DNA of 64,000 nucleotides from Anaerolineae bacterium (GTDB lineage Bacteria; Chloroflexota; Anaerolineae; Aggregatilineales; UBA3940): contig JAFGOY010000018.1 in NCBI GenBank assembly GCA_016926255.1, forward strand, positions 1 to 64,000, in the 5' to 3' direction. The notes under the pieces are model-generated. The model did not search any database and was not told the origin of the DNA. It worked only from the letters and a program-made list of their open reading frames with translations. The position numbers were made by a program, and so were the translations under genes. Positions 45,433 through 52,947 of this stretch are shown here, piece after piece (position 1 is the stretch's first letter; each line of letters opens with the position of its first letter).

Positions 45433-45579
45433 TCATATTGTCATGACAACGTTACTGTAAACATTGCCGACAATCGGGCCAAGCAGCACCAGGATGACAA
45501 TAACGACAACAGAGACCAGGACAAGAATGAGCGCATACTCTACAAGACCCTGGCCTTCCTCACGAGGCGAGAATAACAT
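45433..45579 (-). CDS. Flp/Fap-type pilin subunit
   Basis: The 48-residue product MLFSPREEGQGLVEYALIL... has the type IVb prepilin mark: Gly (the prepilin peptidase site in EEGQG), Glu five residues on, then Tyr (GLVEYALIL) and one hydrophobic helix. It should be a Flp-pilus or pseudopilin-like subunit. The ATG at 45579 has AAGGAG eight bases upstream; 13 upstream codons are not needed. No tad/rcp secretion genes are nearby, so it depends on a distant locus. It has its own promoter and a strong 3' hairpin, fitting high-level expression. Confidence 0.9.
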   Translation of the reverse strand: MLFSPREEGQGLVEYALILVLVSVVVIVILVLLGPIVGNVYSNVVMTI

Positions 45580-45627
45580 GATGGACTCCTTAATGATGAT
45601 GGATGAAAACAATCCCAACTATTTTCT

Positions 45628-45656
45628 AAGATATACGAAGTGAAAAGAGTATGCAA
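45628..45656 (-). promoter_or_regulatory. Predicted promoter of the Flp pilin gene
   Basis: On the minus strand TTGCAT (45656-45651), a 17-base spacer, then TATCTT (45633-45628). The expected RNA start near 45621 gives a leader of about 40 bases. Confidence 0.5.
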
Positions 45657-45803
45657 TACTTTTGGTACTGATTTCTCAGGCCCGGACGATACAAAATCGT
45701 AACAAAAAGGCCCAATAGGGCCAGAACGGAAATCAACCGGTGACAGGGCGGGGTACCGTGTTACCGGTCTGAAATGAACGCCGTGAATTTGTGGACAGAT
45801 CGC

Positions 45804-46619
45804 CTATCCCAACGCTACGTCGAGGAGCATCATCACTGCAAAGCCGAGCATCGCGCCCATCGTCGCCGCGTCGCCGTTGCCAGAACAATGCGACTCCGGG
45901 ATCACTTCCTCGACCACCACGAAGATCATCGCCCCGGCTGCGAAGGCCAGCGCATAGGGGAGAAGCGGCTGCATCAGCAGCACCGCCGCCGCCCCGATCA
46001 CCCCCGCAATCGGCTCGACAATCGCCGAAAGCTGCCCGTACCAGAAGCTCTTGAACGGCTTGATCCCATCACGGCGGAGCGGCATCGCCACCGCGATCCC
46101 TTCGGGGAAGTTCTGCAAGCCGATGCCCAGCGCGAGCGCTATCGCCCCGGCAAGCGAAGCCGAAGGCAACCCGCTCGCCGCCGCCCCGAAGGCCACCCCG
46201 ACCGCCAGCCCTTCCGGGAAGTTGTGAAGCGTGATCGCCAGGACCAGCAGGATGGTGCGCTCCCAGTTCGTCTCGATCCCCTCCGCCTGTTCGATTGGCG
46301 CTTCGAGGTGCAGGTGCGGCAGCACCAGGTCGATCCCACGCAGGAAGGCGCCTCCCAGCAAAAAGCCGACCACCGCCGGGAGCCAGGCCGGGATTGGCAT
46401 CGACTCGGCCATTTCTATCGACGGGGCCAGCAGTGACCAGAAGCTCGCGGCGATCATCACCCCGGCGGCAAAGCCGAGCATTGAGTCGAGCAGTACGCGT
46501 TTGACAGAGCGTGTGAGGAAAACGGTTCCCGCCCCCAGTGCAGTAACGAACCAGGTGAAGGTCGTCGCCACCAGTGCCTGGAGAACGGGATGCAGTCCAG
46601 ATAAGAAGCTAAGAGTCAT
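45804..46619 (-). CDS. ZIP-family divalent metal transporter
   Basis: The 271-residue protein has eight helices and both ZIP metal-site motifs: [14 protein letters not shown] in helix 4 and [18 protein letters not shown] in helix 5. The intracellular loop after helix 3 has an acidic, His-bearing segment ([15 protein letters not shown]). It should import Zn2+ or other divalent ions. The arrangement matches the GufA-like subfamily. No metal regulator lies nearby. Confidence 0.92.
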   Translation of the reverse strand: MTLSFLSGLHPVLQALVATTFTWFVTALGAGTVFLTRSVKRVLLDSMLGFAAGVMIAASFWSLLAPSIEMAESMPIPAWLPAVVGFLLGGAFLRGIDLVLPHLHLEAPIEQAEGIETNWERTILLVLAITLHNFPEGLAVGVAFGAAASGLPSASLAGAIALALGIGLQNFPEGIAVAMPLRRDGIKPFKSFWYGQLSAIVEPIAGVIGAAAVLLMQPLLPYALAFAAGAMIFVVVEEVIPESHCSGNGDAATMGAMLGFAVMMLLDVALG

Positions 46620-46766
46620 GAGTGCCTCACAAGGGTGTTTATTTACCGACCATGTTTCTTATTGTACTTAATTGCCCGGTCGATGCCCACGTTTTTTGAT
46701 CATTGCCCCTTCCCCTGGTATGCTCACGCAGCCGATTTTAATGAAGAACACGGACTCGACTGTTCC

Positions 46767-47657
46767 ATGAAACGTTCTACCGCCGATCTCATCCTTGCCG
46801 GGATTGCACTCATCTGGGGCATGACCTTTGTGATGGTCAAGAACGCGCTCAGCGCGGTCGGCCCGGCGACCTTCATCGCCTGGCGATTCATCGTCGCATC
46901 GCTGGTGCTGATCGCGATCTTCTTCAAGCGCCTGCGTGAGATCACCCGCGCCGAACTCGCTGCCGGGGCGCTGCTTGGCCTCGCCCTCGGATCGGGCTAC
47001 CTGTTCCAGACAGTCGGCTTGCAGTTCACCTCGACGGGCAAAGCGGGGTTCATCACCGGGCTGAGCGTGGTGATCGTCCCCCTGCTGGCAGCGATACTGC
47101 TCCGCAAGCCACCCGGCTGGCTGACCGTTCTCGGCGTCGCCGCCGCGACCGTCGGCCTGGGGATGCTCTCACTGAACGACGACCTGCGCCCGCAGCCGGG
47201 CGATCTATGGGTGCTGGCCGGGGCGGTCGGCTTTGCGCTGCATATCGTCGGGGTGTCGCACTTCGCTCCAAAAGTCGACCCCGTCCGGCTGGCGCTCGTC
47301 CAGATGATCGGTGTGGCGATTGTCGGCACCGCGCTGGCCTTCGTGATCGAAGTGCCGACCGTGCGCCTGCCTTTCGTCGCCTGGGGCGCGATCCTGTTCA
47401 CGGGCGTGCTGGCGACCGCGCTCGTCTTCACGCTGCAAACCCATGTGCAGCGCTTCACGACGTCGACCCACACCGCGTTGATCTTCGCCCTTGAGCCGAT
47501 CTTCGCCGCGTTTTTTGGCTGGCTGTGGGCGGGGGAAATGCTCGGCCCGAAGGAATTAATAGGCTCGGCGCTGATCCTGGCCGGGATCGTCGTGTCGGAG
47601 CTGAGTTCGTCGGGGGAAAATCAAACCGCAAAGGACGCAGAGGCCGCAGAGGTTTGA
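46767..47657 (+). CDS. EamA-family (DMT superfamily) transporter
   Basis: Ten helices in two EamA halves: LAGIALIWGMTFVMVKNALS opens the first, FALEPIFAAFFGWLWAGEML closes the second. EamA proteins are often amino-acid or metabolite exporters; the substrate is unknown. ATG 46767 starts just before helix 1; the frame is open to 46635 but the extra 44 codons look noncoding, and no strong ribosome site is seen. The last ten residues (QTAKDAEAAE) are encoded by a dispersed CGCAAAGGACGCAGAGG-type repeat. 296 aa. Confidence 0.88.
   Translation: MKRSTADLILAGIALIWGMTFVMVKNALSAVGPATFIAWRFIVASLVLIAIFFKRLREITRAELAAGALLGLALGSGYLFQTVGLQFTSTGKAGFITGLSVVIVPLLAAILLRKPPGWLTVLGVAAATVGLGMLSLNDDLRPQPGDLWVLAGAVGFALHIVGVSHFAPKVDPVRLALVQMIGVAIVGTALAFVIEVPTVRLPFVAWGAILFTGVLATALVFTLQTHVQRFTTSTHTALIFALEPIFAAFFGWLWAGEMLGPKELIGSALILAGIVVSELSSSGENQTAKDAEAAEV
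47622..47656. repeat. CGCAAAGGACGCAGAGG-type dispersed repeat at a gene end
   Basis: AACCGCAAAGGACGCAGAGG then CCGCAGAGGTT. This word family is common between genes in many environmental bacteria. Here it supplies the last codons and the stop of the EamA gene. Confidence 0.6.
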
Positions 47658-47725
47658 TCGCAGGCAGAGATAATCAATTCCGGCTTTGACTTATTCAATT
47701 CTCAGTCAAACAGCAAAATCGATGG

Positions 47726-47754
47726 TAGGGGGGCGGGGCTTGTCCCCGCCCGCC
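47726..47754. repeat. GC-rich stem-loop repeat
   Basis: GGCGGGG-CTTGT-CCCCGCC, sister of the stem-loop at 10222-10240. No T-run follows. Confidence 0.55.
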
Positions 47755-47841
47755 TCATACGCATACACAACTGCACCGCTGGCACTAAACGGTTATAATT
47801 TTGAGTGATTTATCAGATTACCGGGTCAGGAGCAGCCAGCG

Positions 47842-49092
47842 ATGTTCAATTTGCCAATCGAAGAAATTACTTTCGATGCCCTCAAAGAATTCTGTATCGC
47901 ATCCCCGCCAAACAAAGAAGACTTAGACCTTGACTACAAAGTCGATTGGCCTTCCGATCTGGCGAAAATACTCTGTAGCATGGCGAATGTTCAAGGCGGC
48001 ATGGTGATAATTGGGGTCAATACGAAAGAAGGCACACGCGAACCCGATTGGCCGCCTGCTGGAGTTGAAGGAACCGAGGACGAACTCAGGCAAAGGGCAA
48101 TTCAGATTGCCTATGATGGAATATATCCCCCCATTATCGATCTTGAGGTGCAGCCCGTTCTGATCCCAGATTCGGATCGTATGGTTGTCGTTATTCGTAT
48201 TGATCCAAGCGATCAGATGCATGCCACCGATGGAAGGAAAAAGATATACGTTCGGGTGGCGGATCACAGTAGAAAGTATGACTACAGACCCGCCGACATA
48301 TCCGAATTAGAGTGGCTCTGGAACAAACGAAACAAGAGTATTGAACTAAGAAATCATCTCACTGAGCGTGCTTACAGCCGTTCACATGCTCTAAACAACT
48401 CTGGCGTTGTTCTGCACTTGTCTATTGTTCCAGCTTATCCAAGTGGAGAAATGAGAGTGAGTCCTGCAAAAATGCTGTCAAGTGTGTTAGACATCACTCC
48501 GATAAAAGTTGAGAGTGTTGGTTACTTTGCAACGATTCCAGCAGCAAGTATTTGGAGAGAGCTAAACCAGGGATGGAGAACTGTTCCCGATGGAATAGCC
48601 AGCAAAGATAAGTATGAGGAAAAAATTCAATATGTTGAAATTGGCACTCACCAAATGTTGTATTTATCACAAAATATTCCAACGGCGCGTGCATATTCTG
48701 ACAATCCAAATTCAAGACAATGTATTGACGCAGAATACATAGCCACCATATTGGATGCCTTCATTATCCTTGGGGGAAAAGTAGTTGATGGGCTTCAATG
48801 GCGCGGTCAGTTGATTCTGTCAGCAAAACTGGTTCAGTTTACGGAAGGTTGTGCTTTAAGCAAGCCACTGAAGGCACAATCACAGCATGGTTGGAAAGCC
48901 GATAGGCACACCTGTCCAGATATAGAGATCGAGCTTGCTGAGTTGAGACTAAACTACAATAGTCTGACAGAGAAAAGGCTAGAAATATTTGAAACAATGA
49001 TGTGTAATTTGTTTTGGGCGTTTGGGTATCCTTATAATAAAGAAGATTTCCAAAATTGGATAAAACGTATCTCAGGTAAAAAACGAGGCTGA
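47842..49092 (+). CDS. AlbA_2 (Schlafen-type) DNA-binding domain protein
   Basis: The N-terminal 140 residues fit the AlbA_2/divergent-AAA_4 domain: E-D-L-D-LDYKVDWPSDLAKILCSMAN, VQGGMVIIGVNTKEG, then VVVIRIDPSDQMHATDGRKK and YVRVADHSRKYD. The remaining 270 residues are unrecognised. Such domains are found in transcription regulators and in some phage-defence proteins. The 3' part is clearly AT-richer than its neighbours, with codons like AAA, ATA and TTT more common, which suggests horizontal transfer. AGGAG lies eleven bases before the ATG. No partner gene is adjacent. 416 aa. Confidence 0.75.
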   Translation: MFNLPIEEITFDALKEFCIASPPNKEDLDLDYKVDWPSDLAKILCSMANVQGGMVIIGVNTKEGTREPDWPPAGVEGTEDELRQRAIQIAYDGIYPPIIDLEVQPVLIPDSDRMVVVIRIDPSDQMHATDGRKKIYVRVADHSRKYDYRPADISELEWLWNKRNKSIELRNHLTERAYSRSHALNNSGVVLHLSIVPAYPSGEMRVSPAKMLSSVLDITPIKVESVGYFATIPAASIWRELNQGWRTVPDGIASKDKYEEKIQYVEIGTHQMLYLSQNIPTARAYSDNPNSRQCIDAEYIATILDAFIILGGKVVDGLQWRGQLILSAKLVQFTEGCALSKPLKAQSQHGWKADRHTCPDIEIELAELRLNYNSLTEKRLEIFETMMCNLFWAFGYPYNKEDFQNWIKRISGKKRG

Positions 49093-49112
49093 CCCCGTCA
49101 GCCCCGCCGATT

Positions 49113-49883
49113 TCACTCTGCTGCCGGTATGATCTCCGGCGCGATTGGCATCCGATCCTGCGGCCTGAGCCGCCGGTGCCGCCACATGATGTTCCACACC
49201 TTCAGCGCCGATTCAAGCTTGACTTTCATATTCATTTTTGACTGCCCAATGCGCCGATCTTCGAAGTGGATCGGTATCTCGACGATCAGGTAGCCGAGTT
49301 TCTCCGCGAGATAGGTCATCTCGACCTGGAAGTCGTAGCCGTTCGAATGCACCCGGTCGAGGCCCATGCCTTGCAGCGTTTCGCGCCGCCACGCCTTGAA
49401 CCCGGCGGTCGTGTCGCGCTGGCGCGTACCGAGGATCAAACGGGTATAGATCGAGTTGGCCCACCAGCTCAGGAGATAGCGCCCCAGGCTCCAGCGTTCG
49501 TCGAGGCTGCCGCCCTCGACATAGCGCGACCCAACCACGCAGTCACAGTTTTGCAGCTCTTCGAGCATTTTTGGGATATACGACGGCGAATGTGAGAAGT
49601 CGGCGTCCATCTGGATGATCACGTCCGCGCCCATCTCGATGGCCTTCTTGAACCCATCGCGGTAGGCGGTGCCGAGTCCCATCTTGCCCGGTCTGCGCAT
49701 CACGCTGATCTCAGCCCGTGAATGCTCTACAAGGTCGTCGACCACGTCGGCGGTGCCGTCGGGCGAATTGTCATCGACCACCAGGATCGAGAGGTTGGGA
49801 ATATCAAGCCCCCACAGTTCGGCAGCCAGTGGGGGGACGTTGTTTGCTTCGTTGTAAGTTGGTATGACGACTATTATTTTCAT
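49113..49883 (-). CDS. Dolichol/polyprenol-phosphate mannose synthase-like glycosyltransferase (GT2)
   Basis: The 256-residue protein has the GT2 start MKIIVVIPTYNEANNVPPLA, the metal-binding IIQMDADFSHSPSYIPKM (DAD), and then DTTAGFKAWRR and MTYLAEKLGYLIVEIPI typical of Dpm1. It has no C-terminal helices, as in the soluble single-domain type. It would move mannose or another hexose from GDP/UDP-sugar to a polyprenyl phosphate at the inner membrane. The ATG at 49883 is chosen over an in-frame TTG three codons earlier. Confidence 0.92.
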   Translation of the reverse strand: MKIIVVIPTYNEANNVPPLAAELWGLDIPNLSILVVDDNSPDGTADVVDDLVEHSRAEISVMRRPGKMGLGTAYRDGFKKAIEMGADVIIQMDADFSHSPSYIPKMLEELQNCDCVVGSRYVEGGSLDERWSLGRYLLSWWANSIYTRLILGTRQRDTTAGFKAWRRETLQGMGLDRVHSNGYDFQVEMTYLAEKLGYLIVEIPIHFEDRRIGQSKMNMKVKLESALKVWNIMWRHRRLRPQDRMPIAPEIIPAAE

Positions 49884-49928
49884 GACTCGCAAAGTCTACC
49901 GTATCGGGCGTTCAGCAGCAACAGCGAA

Positions 49929-50537
49929 TCAGTGTCTCGGCCAGCCGTAGAGCCACCAGAATCGATCTTCGGGGAAAGCCCCGGCCAGCGACTCGTGCCA
50001 GATGAAGGGATGGCGGTCGAGTATCAACCGCAGGTGCGCATCGGCGCGGTCGATCTGCACGGCGAATGCGCGGCGCTCGCTCGTCTCATCGAGGGTATCC
50101 ATCAGCAGCGCGATCACCGTCCGCCCTTCCACCTGGGTCGGGTATTCGGACTCGTAGCGCTGCGGCATCGCGGTGACTTCTTCCAGGTAGCGGCCCCAGC
50201 CGTCCATCCGCCCCTTGACCTCGCGCAGCATTTTCTCCGCCGCCAGATCAGGATAGCGCCCCAGCGTTTCCTCGATCTGTGCTGCGGATTCCTGAAAGCG
50301 TACGCGCTGCTCGCCGTCCAGGAGATCGACCAGCGCCCGCAGGCGGTGCAGTCGCAAAAAAACACCGCCCAGCGTGCCCGGTGGTAAGGGCAGGCTGGCG
50401 CGGCGAAGTGGGCGCAGGGGCCAGTAAAGCGTTTTGCTCGTGAGATAGGCTTTCAGGTCGGAGGCCAGCGCCTCAACCACCAGGAGATCGAACTCCGGGT
50501 CTGGCGCGGCAGGGTTCGATCCCACCATGTGAGCCAC
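49929..50537 (-). CDS. Hypothetical protein, helical
   Basis: I do not recognise this 202-residue protein. It looks all-helical, with many Arg/Leu helices (PEFDLLVVEALASDLKAYLT; TLGGVFLRLHRLRALVDLLD), an EVKGRMDGWGRYLEEVTAMP stretch and a Trp-rich end (DRFWWLYGWPRH). The GTG start at 50537 overlaps the stop of the small upstream gene (TAGTG), which points to coupled translation; an ATG three codons on is possible. No signal peptide. Confidence 0.7.
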   Translation of the reverse strand: MAHMVGSNPAAPDPEFDLLVVEALASDLKAYLTSKTLYWPLRPLRRASLPLPPGTLGGVFLRLHRLRALVDLLDGEQRVRFQESAAQIEETLGRYPDLAAEKMLREVKGRMDGWGRYLEEVTAMPQRYESEYPTQVEGRTVIALLMDTLDETSERRAFAVQIDRADAHLRLILDRHPFIWHESLAGAFPEDRFWWLYGWPRH

Positions 50538-50692
50538 TACCTGATCTCAACCCAATCCTGTTCAAGGTCGCTGCACGATAAACCCCGGAGCGCAGCCGAT
50601 GCATTCCGACGATCGCTGATCCACCATGTAACCAACGCCGCGCCGAGCATCGCCCCCAGCGAGGCGACAAATATGCGGTACATTCTGCTCAT
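50537..50692 (-). CDS. Small single-helix membrane protein
   Basis: The 51-residue product MSRMYRIFVASLGAMLGAAL... has one helix (about 5-24, VASLGAMLGAALVTWWI) and a basic then acidic tail, like a small YtxH-type protein. GGAG stands eight bases before the ATG, and the stop overlaps the start of the next gene by one base, so this is a two-gene operon. Function unknown. Confidence 0.6.
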   Translation of the reverse strand: MSRMYRIFVASLGAMLGAALVTWWISDRRNASAALRGLSCSDLEQDWVEIR

Positions 50693-50816
50693 CCGGGTTA
50701 CTCCAGGACTCTGGTTATCGTTTACCAGCCACATTGCAATAATGCTGCAATGCTGATGCCATAATACCGCAAACCTTGCCGGAGGTAAAATGCCGGAGCA
50801 CCGTCCACCCAGCCGG

Positions 50817-50847
50817 TTGGCGCTGATCGGCGGGTTTGCATTATGAT
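50817..50847 (+). promoter_or_regulatory. Possible promoter of the first glycosidase-like gene
   Basis: TTGGCG, a 19-base spacer, then TATGAT. The spacer is longer than ideal. The second paralogue also has a TATGAT (52840-52845) about 100 bases before its start. Confidence 0.3.
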
Positions 50848-50932
50848 AAGGGCGGGCCGGGAGGTAAACGTATTGGTTTCACCGGATCGGGTTCTGGCTT
50901 CTGGTAGAAGTGTTCGGGATTGGAGGCAGGTT

Positions 50933-52546
50933 GTGAAGTTCAAACCAGTGATCGGTATCTTCCTGCTGGTACTGCTTCTCTCAGGCTTCGCCCAAGATGC
51001 GGCGTTTGCCCGGCTTCAACCTCAGTATACTGATCCGATCCTGACTATCACAGCAACCCCTACCATCGACGAGACAGATCCCGACGATTCCGGAGAGGAC
51101 GACAGTTCGTCCAACACAGATACGGCACCGGGAAGCGTCCTGTTCCCGATTCCCACGCCGACCCCGGTCAATGCTCCCGTACCCACCGACGAACCGCCCG
51201 GCGATCCGCCCGAATACGCAGGCGTCGTCGAGTTCAGGAACAAGATGCCCTATCACAGCTGCATGCCCGCCATCGTCACCGGCCACGCCTTCGACCTGCG
51301 TGTCGAGGCGATTGCCGACGGCGGCTACTCGCTGGAAGACTGCCCGATTGTCGAACACGACGGCCCCGATGGGCCGGAAGAGGTCTATTTCCAGCCGGGC
51401 CAGTTCATCCAGGTGTGGTGGTTCAACGAAGACAAAGAGGGGCGGGTGGTCGCCTGCATCGACGAATTATGCATCCACCAGGTGGCGATGTGCGGCACGC
51501 AGGGCCGTTCCCAGGTCAGGTTTTACCCTGATATTTATGCGACCGAATTTATCTATCTGCGCGAGCAGGGCGATCTCCCTAAAAAGGAAGACCTCTGCCA
51601 TTATGTCGAACCGGCACCGGTGGGAGGCTACGTCCACGTTCCCGGCGGCAGCAAGCTGGGCAGCCATATCATCAAGTATTCCAATCTCGACCAGGACCTG
51701 GTGATCGACAGCCAGGTGCGCAGCGCGACGATCATCGTCAGCGATGACTCCGACTACGAGTTCGTCAACGAATTCCTCCAGGCCCGCTCCGACCGGATCG
51801 TCCTGCTTCGCTCGATCTCCTTCGAGGAAGGGGTCGCAGACAGGCAGTTTGACGACCCCAGAGATGTGTGCGAGGACGCCTGGGGCAGCTTCATGACCCA
51901 GGTCGAGCATATCGACCCCAACCTGCTGCACCGGGTCTACTGGCAGATGAACAACGAGTTGGACGCGGGGAATGCCAGTAACTTAGCCTATGCGAGAGAG
52001 CGCGCCCGCTGGCTGACCAACTTCACCATCCGCTGCGCGGAACTCGCCGAACAGCATGGCGTGAAGATCGGCGGGTACGCGTTTGGGGTCGGGCAACCGG
52101 AAATCTCGCTGCTCAATTCGGAATACCGGCGCGGCTTCGAACGGCTGGCAGCGGGCGGCCATGCCATCGTCACCCACGATTATTATGGCCGTGTTCCTCA
52201 GGATGGCTGGCAGGGGAACTTCCCCTACGGCTGGGGCTACTTCTTCGGACGCTACCGCACGATCACCGATCTCAACATCCCCGGCCTGCGGATCATCATC
52301 GGCGAGACGGGGGCAGAACACATCGACAAGATACCCGGCAGCGATCCCTACCGCGTGATGGGCCTGTCGTCCCAGCAGTACGTCGACCAGTTAAAGCAGA
52401 TCGACCGGGCGCTGATGATGGACGACGAGGTGCTGTTCGCCTCGGTGTTTGCACATGGCCGCATCACTGACGACTGGTATAATTACGACATATCAGGCGA
52501 GACCGCCCGGCTGCTCTACCAGTATATAGACAGCACCTACCGGTAG
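50933..52546 (+). CDS. Secreted glycoside-hydrolase-like protein (1), lipobox lost
   Basis: A signal-like N-terminus (VKFKPVIGIFLLVLLLSGFA) is followed by a Thr/Pro-rich linker, a Cys-containing beta domain (about 100-230) and a C-terminal domain (about 260-537) with WQMNNELDAG and IIIGETGAEH. These resemble the acid/base (Asn-Glu) and nucleophile (Glu) strands of clan GH-A barrels; that role is inference. The tandem paralogue has LSGC at the signal end, here LSGF, so lipid anchoring is lost. GTG start at 50933 with GGAGG upstream, matching the GTG of the paralogue. 537 aa. Confidence 0.72.
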   Translation: MKFKPVIGIFLLVLLLSGFAQDAAFARLQPQYTDPILTITATPTIDETDPDDSGEDDSSSNTDTAPGSVLFPIPTPTPVNAPVPTDEPPGDPPEYAGVVEFRNKMPYHSCMPAIVTGHAFDLRVEAIADGGYSLEDCPIVEHDGPDGPEEVYFQPGQFIQVWWFNEDKEGRVVACIDELCIHQVAMCGTQGRSQVRFYPDIYATEFIYLREQGDLPKKEDLCHYVEPAPVGGYVHVPGGSKLGSHIIKYSNLDQDLVIDSQVRSATIIVSDDSDYEFVNEFLQARSDRIVLLRSISFEEGVADRQFDDPRDVCEDAWGSFMTQVEHIDPNLLHRVYWQMNNELDAGNASNLAYARERARWLTNFTIRCAELAEQHGVKIGGYAFGVGQPEISLLNSEYRRGFERLAAGGHAIVTHDYYGRVPQDGWQGNFPYGWGYFFGRYRTITDLNIPGLRIIIGETGAEHIDKIPGSDPYRVMGLSSQQYVDQLKQIDRALMMDDEVLFASVFAHGRITDDWYNYDISGETARLLYQYIDSTYR

Positions 52547-52548
52547 GG

Positions 52549-52590
52549 GATTCGATCCACAGATTTCACAGATACCACAGATTTTTCCTG
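52549..52590. repeat. Dispersed CCACAGATTTCACAGAT repeat at a duplication end
   Basis: GGGATTCGATCCACAGATTT directly after the stop. The same bases follow the stop of the tandem paralogue at 54567, so the duplicated unit ran past the gene into this repeat. The gap 52547-52947 has no supported gene. Confidence 0.7.
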
Positions 52591-52720
52591 TTGTTGAGTG
52601 GGATGGATTTTACCTTGAGACAGGATCGAATGTCGCGGAGGAGGGATTCGGCCCGCGAACTGCGCGAATTTTCAATCCCGATCAGTCCGGGGTAGCTCCA
52701 CAGAATAGCGTGGTTGCCTG

Positions 52721-52766
52721 CCCTCACCCCTAAATCCCCTCTCCCTCATGGCGAGGGGACTTAAAC
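52721..52766 (+). repeat. 46-bp dispersed palindromic repeat, copy 2
   Basis: Exact inverse match to 3-48. It lies in the gap between the two tandem glycosidase-like genes. Confidence 0.8.
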
Positions 52767-52947
52767 TCTGAGCGTGAAAAGACAGGTTTGAGGGATTGAA
52801 ACAGACCGTACACGTTATTTTGCGGTGCTACCAGTCCGGTATGATAGAACCTGGAACTATTGAGAAAGAGATTCAAGTTACCTCGATCTCTGCTCAACCA
52901 TAGAAATTAGCATAATTCGCGGACAAATCCCCTTTTTCGGAGGCTCT

